From positions 1-10,514 of the forward strand of contig PITI01000587.1 in the NCBI GenBank assembly GCA_004325065.1: a stretch of 10,514 nucleotides of DNA, written 5' to 3'. Of this stretch, positions 8,201-10,514 are shown in pieces (position 1 is the stretch's first letter; each line of letters opens with the position of its first letter). Made by a program: the position numbers and the translations under genes. The stretch comes from Hamiltosporidium magnivora (Eukaryota; Microsporidia; Dubosqiidae). The notes below the pieces were generated by a model, which was not told the DNA's origin, ran no database searches, and was given only the letters and a program-made list of their open reading frames with translations.

Positions 8201-9325
8201 AATGTAGCAAATATACATAAAAATATTTTTTGAATCCATTTCTAGAAATAGATTAATAGGTTTTTGCTTCTTTATAAAATCTTTATTCAAAAAATTCAAC
8301 AAAATATAGAACCGAGTTTTAAGCCATGAATAAATTTCATTTTTTAAAATATTAGAACATGAGTCAAGTTTTAAACTAATATGTTCTATCACATTTTTGA
8401 GAAATACGGTTTCTTCGGTTTCAATATGGTATTTAGCGATTAAAAAAATATTTGTGGATAATATTGATAAACTATCAAGGAAACAATCTTCTAACGAATT
8501 CGTGCAAAAAAAATATACGGAATATAAAATAATTTCGAGTTGAATTTTTGAATATATTTTTAAATAAAGTAAATTGGCCAATATTTCTATTGAGAGCAGC
8601 TTTTGAGATTCTGAATTTTTATAAAATTCATATTTAAATATTTGCGAACAAAGTAATGAGCCATTCGAATATTTAGAGTACAATTCGTAAAAAATCGGCA
8701 ATAGAACATCAAAGACATTGTTTTGAATATTTTTTTGCACTTCATTTTGAAAATCTGAAATAAATTTCTCTTTATATGTAAACTTAATGTCTATTATATC
8801 ATTCTCGAATTCAGAAGAAATTTCATATTTTTTTTTAGTAAAAAAGGAAAAATCCAATGAATTGAAATAATTAATTGTCATTGTATTATGCGGATGTGTA
8901 AAATCGTTGTAAAATTCATTATGAAAAAGAAAAGAATAAAAAGATATGTCTGTATCACTTGAATATAAAAAGTTAGCATGTGTTGAATCAATTATATACA
9001 ATTCGTGATTATGAGTATTTCTCATTATATAAATTAAAATCTTAAACAGCAATATAAGCCTAGACTTTAAACTTGCCTCAAATCCTTTCACCTGAAACAG
9101 ATTATGAAAATATTTATGACTTTCTGCTTTCAAAATACCCTCATATTTTTCCAATATTGTATTCCATTGCAGTAAACATGTCTTACCAATTTTAGAAAGC
9201 GAGAAAGGATCGTCTGTGTCAGAGAATAGATCAGATAAATCATCTTTCTTAAGCAAACTATTCACAAAAAATTTAACTTTTTGATTTTTTTCTTTTAACG
9301 ATAAAGATTTTCTAAGTATTTCCAT
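2201..9325 (-). CDS. Giant HECT-type E3 ubiquitin ligase, HUWE1/TOM1/UPL1-like
   Basis: This 2,374-residue protein should accept ubiquitin from an E2 as a thioester and transfer it to substrate lysines. The C-terminal ~320 residues (about 2054-2374) are a clear HECT domain. They show the N-lobe EEGSGIG...EFF segment, DPDLTF (~2173-2178), VWFWNFL (2284-2290), the FTTGLSYLPIGGF turn (2304-2316) and the catalytic PRSQTC with Cys2343. The N-terminus carries WNTILEKYEGIL (54-65), followed by a helical stretch around HELY..SSD. This resembles the start of HUWE1/Tom1 (W-x-x-LLDR-x-DGIL, then RH-x-Y...SSD). The ~1,900 residues between are Leu/Ile/Phe/Asn-rich, with the look of armadillo-like helical repeats; I recognise no UBA, UIM or WWE domain. 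The protein is shorter than yeast Tom1 (~3,270) or HUWE1 (~4,370). Yeast Tom1 is linked to turnover of excess histones and unassembled ribosomal proteins; a similar role here is inference. The ATG at 9325 is chosen because CCC directly precedes it. The ORF has no intron, frameshift or homopolymeric residue runs. HECT identity is near certain; the subfamily is likely. Confidence 0.93.
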   Translation of the reverse strand: MEILRKSLSLKEKNQKVKFFVNSLLKKDDLSDLFSDTDDPFSLSKIGKTCLLQWNTILEKYEGILKAESHKYFHNLFQVKGFEASLKSRLILLFKILIYIMRNTHNHELYIIDSTHANFLYSSDTDISFYSFLFHNEFYNDFTHPHNTMTINYFNSLDFSFFTKKKYEISSEFENDIIDIKFTYKEKFISDFQNEVQKNIQNNVFDVLLPIFYELYSKYSNGSLLCSQIFKYEFYKNSESQKLLSIEILANLLYLKIYSKIQLEIILYSVYFFCTNSLEDCFLDSLSILSTNIFLIAKYHIETEETVFLKNVIEHISLKLDSCSNILKNEIYSWLKTRFYILLNFLNKDFIKKQKPINLFLEMDSKNIFMYICYILYDQSIFIDFMNGFISNNTSQILNDFYFKIFHEDTNYEIKDVFGVYCRNHEDYSEYKILFYQIFAKIINYFAENPHLNEHNGIIYPFCEYFYRFTENISLYNSTSIDHVCKITLAIFSHSGNNNVLFYKFPILKNILKYYFYQSKNDTTVFLIHNIIYLIRLNANYYLFYNDSLFLENFIDMCFKNAEFSVYLLLFPLEKYMMLTYIQIYLNNQNIYIFNLDLLLCHLNDTNTISNVDMNVFLNFKKYSVPFSFTSKYFDFLKSINEYNIVETCSCYDFHYKHVLELSEMILNSVYLKIKYETEIDIYSAIQIEDYHYYCTDVSVLLKINYLILKKLASNLSEKFLISESIHRFISNIEIEILLNLVSLDKTNPNCYKKISKSFVFLKHLEENIEHLYSIEQHISRYECIKRIIGIVTLIYKRMFLSIKLPIISISSDEINIMDLDSKLNVLNNSDMDIISFIFEQNYVLILKLLLRFQKFPRIIPPEDCNKSIGFIYFIHKISSDMVTSDPNLISIYFRYINQNIGILYEYEYTELINLLQILINHSVKYYSTYQIDLQSVKNKILKILRSLVNRINIFNETKIYEFIDLTFYFLEENISILSLEDFLLFLNELSLSSEKIERIISELKLFSKILVLIAKFDNHCVNDLNNTVNILENPFLHPFLNDSFLNLNFADFFKEAQKDQDSIFFFIFKHINLIEDPKVYFDKNASKIDKYLKILRYNIVTNINNNKSMEYKKSSLFLPNLNVDYKEESNVFIYLISLVRLSNYSNIISKSEIYTYFDISKVLEFLKIRCKKNPENKDLILDCAYTYLIYLFEDELYLVSSFIYVIHFYDHLPSNITEYFNQKFIYTPKIQKKDSIYSNPIKDDDIKLKATILYDIINILKQEVYFYKIFALQFLSELIATFPSLLNIIKNDIHKDFINRLEFTYLLGIEFGRSNCRDWDLCFRFGYFITVSLYRGSLNYAKEMIEKICSLLNESDQHRSINFISLIYKILASEICCCKYIQYLNIINPKFYDKNCKTNCEKRKNEIFKIFLSNNILNILLLKGKEIYNEEIFRSNYINVLIDLWDAFFEYSKNGKIKIDKKYLICCLFQFYVPNSSDILFPKCLIKYKNLKIGSIKISSKSEFQTFEKLNLKRLSKIKTVDFGYILKCDHEIWNSRDYECIKFFDPKLKSSNNFYAVNINGIETIAIDFKSKSFQNKQIIDCLKRKLKLYDLPEEVYKVINSKLFLKEATLDINIGCDHHNNIFNLDNIMSDIYANVLLNTNLVDKKEYFEPQLSIVGSNFDENVVLKGLIFLCIFSKPEDFIELIEIIKKILDTYSNLECLDRYIESIAHEIEDTKLNEGNEIYFGKLEGFKKIATFFMSNKYFINEDLLFELLFLELFFFDENERYFSGIFFKFSEITHEFLNCLKYIKNSKRQNIVFEILNTQNKISKCVLGDILNIFSVYLEKMRFYLISKYFYSNLNSSDPEIKHFYKEADNFFSLLNQINFIEKYDKSEIIFKFFDTIRKNPLIPYFINSLDIENEIFIYLFDIYIKIIEKCCQIYFIIRQRVFNFKKLENYKKYFISEDFICFLFEIDHFKPKFRNLNEKNKAKIDNLISFFYRIKNIFSNFDKIFFNFRCLSLKTKLLLIPKPDRDQNLLFDSYVFLQIDRNNIIESTIDAFKNFSPEIFSQKNWFVKYSNEEGSGIGLLYEFFNIFGKCIDESDYFAPFKSLEFIIICVLSPEEQNKIEQLYYFTGVIMAKSIFMNSVMSFEFINSFYLYLLQEKFNIEDLKDIDFEYYKNLISLRNVENHDPDLTFDISVKIGQKIISRNLIENGSEIKVTKDNLEDYIQKMAEFKMFKGMEVYLDKLKEGFQSLFNHCFYNMFTHSDLKIVIEGEKRININEWKAATRYGGKYYTDHQLIVWFWNFLRKSDEITKRKLLFFTTGLSYLPIGGFKSSKFIDHPFTINSDDRKDLFPRSQTCSNLLILPLYDQEDMLLDRIEHAIEVINYGFM
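2204..3238 (-). other. HECT catalytic domain region of the ligase (about residues 2030-2374)
   Basis: This is the sub-region of the ligase gene encoding the bilobed HECT domain. The N-lobe (about 2030-2290) would bind the E2 and the C-lobe (about 2295-2374) carries the active site. The catalytic cysteine codon, TGT on the minus strand, lies at 2297-2299 (Cys2343). Three local departures from the usual pattern are visible. The usual His-Thr-Cys-Phe-Asn is Gln-Thr-Cys-Ser-Asn here. The usual Gly-Gly-x-x-Arg-Glu-Trp/Phe of the N-lobe reads Ile-Gly-Leu-Leu-Tyr-Glu-Phe. The protein ends in Tyr-Gly-Phe-Met, which places the conserved C-terminal phenylalanine second from the end rather than about fourth. 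The cysteine and the LPLYD segment after it are kept, so activity is expected. Confidence 0.9.
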
Positions 9326-9328
9326 GGG
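9326..9328 (-). promoter_or_regulatory. CCC start signal immediately before the ligase ATG
   Basis: On the minus strand the start context is TTACCCATGG, with CCC touching the start codon. In microsporidia, CCC-like or GGG-like triplets within a few bases of the ATG are a known mark of true start codons. In such AT-rich DNA a CCC here is unlikely by chance, so it both fixes the start and supports a microsporidian origin. The same CATGGGTA (plus strand) occurs again at 10503-10510. Confidence 0.6.
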
Positions 9329-9348
9329 TAATAAAAGCCGTTTTATTC

Positions 9349-9356
9349 ATATATAT
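9349..9356 (-). promoter_or_regulatory. TATA-like element upstream of the ligase gene
   Basis: The plus strand reads ATATATAT here (minus strand GGATATATATGA), starting 24 bases upstream of the start codon. Microsporidian 5' leaders are often very short, so this position suits a core promoter. The surrounding DNA is nearly all A and T, so the match is weak evidence by itself. Confidence 0.35.
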
Positions 9357-9579
9357 CCTAATTTACCTAAATTAGTAAAACTTAGATTGTTCTGTGACTT
9401 TTTTTTTAGTTTTTTTTAAAAAACAAATTATTTTTACCATTCTAGAATTCTAATTATATTGATTTTTTCAGTATTAAAAATTATCATAAAATTAAAATTT
9501 GAGTAATTTTGGGAATATAATCAATATCCTAACATTATCACACCTATATTACATTTTATATAAAAAAATCTTGTTCTAC

Positions 9580-9720
9580 TCACATCATACATTTATTTTT
9601 GAATATTTTTTTAGAACCACCATATTTATTACGAGTACCGTATATATTATTAGAAATATCTCTTTCAACTTGAAATGCTGTTATTTTAGTTGATTTTTTT
9701 ACATTTCCTTTGTTACTCAT
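9580..9720 (-). CDS. Possible small protein, 46 residues, unknown
   Basis: An ATG-initiated frame on the minus strand runs from 9720 to a TGA at 9580-9582. It encodes a basic, Lys/Asn/Gly-rich peptide starting MSNKGNVKKSTKIT and containing YGTRNKYGGSKK. Lys and Gly content is higher than expected from random AT-rich DNA, and the run lacks the Phe/Tyr/Leu-rich look of the opposite strand. No CCC or GGG start signal precedes the ATG. I recognise no family. A frame this short arises often by chance at this base composition, so the call is tentative. It lies 254 bases upstream of the ligase gene on the same strand. Confidence 0.22.
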   Translation of the reverse strand: MSNKGNVKKSTKITAFQVERDISNNIYGTRNKYGGSKKIFKNKCMM

Positions 9721-9884
9721 TATATCAGATTCGAAAATTCATTCTCGCTTAAAATTTAATCTTTTTTTCTATTTCATGTTTGGTATTGTAGACTTTAATT
9801 TTTATAAAACTATTTCGATTATTAGGAAAATAATACTTGTTATATAGTTCTCATAGTAGACATATTCTTTACACTTATAAATTC

Positions 9885-10070
9885 ATGAGATCATTCATTC
9901 GAAACCAAAACTTATTTTTTTGTAAAAATGGTTTAGCTGTTCATTTAAAAAGTACCGGTATTATTTACATTCCTAATCACGTATATTTTCAATTAAATCG
10001 AATTTTTTCAAGAAAAGACATTTTTTTTAAAACCTCTGCACATTTATATGTATTTATAAACAAACAATAG
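9885..10070 (+). CDS. Possible small protein, 61 residues, unknown
   Basis: This frame runs from an ATG at 9885 to TAG at 10068-10070 and starts MRSFIRNQNLFF. It is basic and aromatic-rich, with a GLAVHLKSTGIIYIPNH stretch and an INKQ end. The frame is open upstream of this ATG to at least 9837 but has no earlier ATG, so a eukaryotic start would be 9885. No CCC/GGG signal or clear TATA stretch is seen before it. The minus strand over the same region is full of stops. It is among the longer open stretches outside the ligase gene, so it deserves a note, but nothing in it points to a known family. Confidence 0.22.
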   Translation: MRSFIRNQNLFFCKNGLAVHLKSTGIIYIPNHVYFQLNRIFSRKDIFFKTSAHLYVFINKQ

Positions 10071-10153
10071 GATAGCAATTTATTGCCATACCAAGCAATA
10101 GCTTAAAATAAGAAAGAATTTATATAATAAATTTTTGGGTTAAAATATTTTTA

Positions 10154-10514
10154 TCATTTTTTTATGTTTTCTTCTACCCCTTTAACCACTGCTATCTCTT
10201 CTTCCAAATCCGACTCTTCATTTATGTTATTGGTCGGTTCCTCTAAAGTGGTTCCTCCTTGTGAAATATGGGGTGTATTATTTTTTGGGTTTTAAATTTT
10301 TTGCACCATCTTCCTCTCTCTTCGCTTCTTTTAAAGAGGGTGTTGGTTCCTCATGCATCTCTGATCTCATAATAATACCTATTGACGCTCTCTCTTAGCT
10401 CTCTTCGGCATTTAGTCCTGACTCAAGTCCTCTTCGTCGATCAAAGGAAATAGTTTCGACTGTTTTCTTAAGTACTATAGACGGAATGTATGCCTCTACA
10501 TTCATGGGTATTTC
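10154..10514 (-). pseudogene. Broken Glu/Lys-rich coding sequence, GC-rich for this window, cut by the window edge
   Basis: From about 10154 to the edge the minus strand is purine-rich and clearly less AT-rich than the rest, and reads like protein in pieces. The frame open at the edge passes an ATG at 10505 preceded by CCC. It continues through VEAYIPSIVLKKTVETISFD and stops at TAA 10395-10397. The same frame resumes to TAA 10278-10280, including MHEEPTPSLKEAKREEDG. The adjacent frame (10291 down to TGA 10154) carries on the same style: ISQGGTTLEEPTNNINEESD, then an acidic tail ending in NIKK. The change of frame falls at an A-run near 10281-10286, so a one-base indel would join the last two pieces. 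Glu-Glu-Pro-Thr occurs on both sides of the shift. I do not recognise the family. It could be a decayed gene, a mobile-element gag-like remnant, or an intact gene with sequencing errors. Whether the 10505 ATG is a real start cannot be decided, because the frame stays open to the edge. Confidence 0.45.

Larger units (their letters stand above)
9359..10150. other. AT-rich spacer upstream of the ligase gene
   Basis: Beyond the ligase promoter region the DNA is AT-rich spacer with T-runs (about 9400-9420). It contains only the two tentative short ORFs listed separately. No tRNA, rRNA or tandem repeat is seen. The composition changes abruptly just past its right end, where the broken Glu/Lys-rich frame begins. 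Confidence 0.45.

Noticed and set aside
9499..9693. Plus-strand open frame of 64 codons
   Set aside because: It has no ATG at all (it would start at TTG), it is Phe/Ile/Tyr-rich as random AT-rich DNA gives, and it lies opposite a more protein-like minus-strand frame.
9837..9884. Upstream extension of the 61-residue plus-strand ORF to position 9837
   Set aside because: The extension begins at TTG with no ATG. A eukaryotic start is expected at the in-frame ATG at 9885, so the ORF was called from there.
10236..10352. Three copies of GGTTCCTC (10236-10243, 10250-10257, 10345-10352)
   Set aside because: Two copies simply encode Glu-Glu-Pro on the minus strand. The spacing is irregular and there is no regulatory context, so this is not a designed repeat array.
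1..10514. CRISPR arrays, prokaryotic operons, defence systems or phage genes
   Set aside because: No regularly spaced repeats, no ribosome-binding sites and no clustered genes are present. The single large intronless gene and its start context point to a microsporidian eukaryote.

Overview
The window looks like a piece of a very AT-rich microsporidian nuclear genome. Only about one base in five is G or C across most of it. One intronless reading frame fills the middle of the window, on the minus strand, and encodes a giant HECT ubiquitin ligase of the HUWE1/TOM1/UPL1 type. Its start codon is directly preceded by CCC (minus strand TTACCCATGG), the CCC-like translation-start signal described for microsporidian genes. 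The protein lacks the long Asn/Gln runs usual in other AT-rich eukaryotes such as Dictyostelium or Plasmodium. At 2,374 residues it is shorter than yeast Tom1 or human HUWE1, which fits microsporidian gene shortening. The species cannot be named from this sequence.

Layout. Positions 1-2200 hold no convincing intact gene. They are AT-rich spacer with scattered coding-like stretches broken by stops: 491-691 plus, 722-925 minus, 1384-1554 plus, and 1841-2007 plus, the last with an Asp-Thr-Gly reminiscent of retroviral-type aspartic proteases. There is also a small GC-rich island at 1400-1430 with two adjacent hairpins. Positions 2201-9325 are the HECT ligase gene, minus strand, with a TATA-like stretch and the CCC motif just upstream of its ATG and a small hairpin just after its stop. 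Positions 9330-10150 are AT-rich spacer with two short, unproven ORFs (9580-9720 minus, 9885-10070 plus). From about 10154 to the right edge the base composition rises sharply. The minus strand there reads as a Glu/Lys-rich coding sequence broken by one in-frame stop and one frameshift, so it is probably a decayed gene or mobile-element fragment that continues beyond the window.

The one secure gene would act in the ubiquitin pathway: it takes ubiquitin from an E2 onto Cys2343 and passes it to substrate lysines. Nothing in the window is an obvious functional partner, and no operon-like or multi-gene system is visible. The most interesting points are departures from consensus around the ligase's catalytic cysteine, its shortened C-terminal tail, and the compositionally distinct broken reading frame at the right edge.
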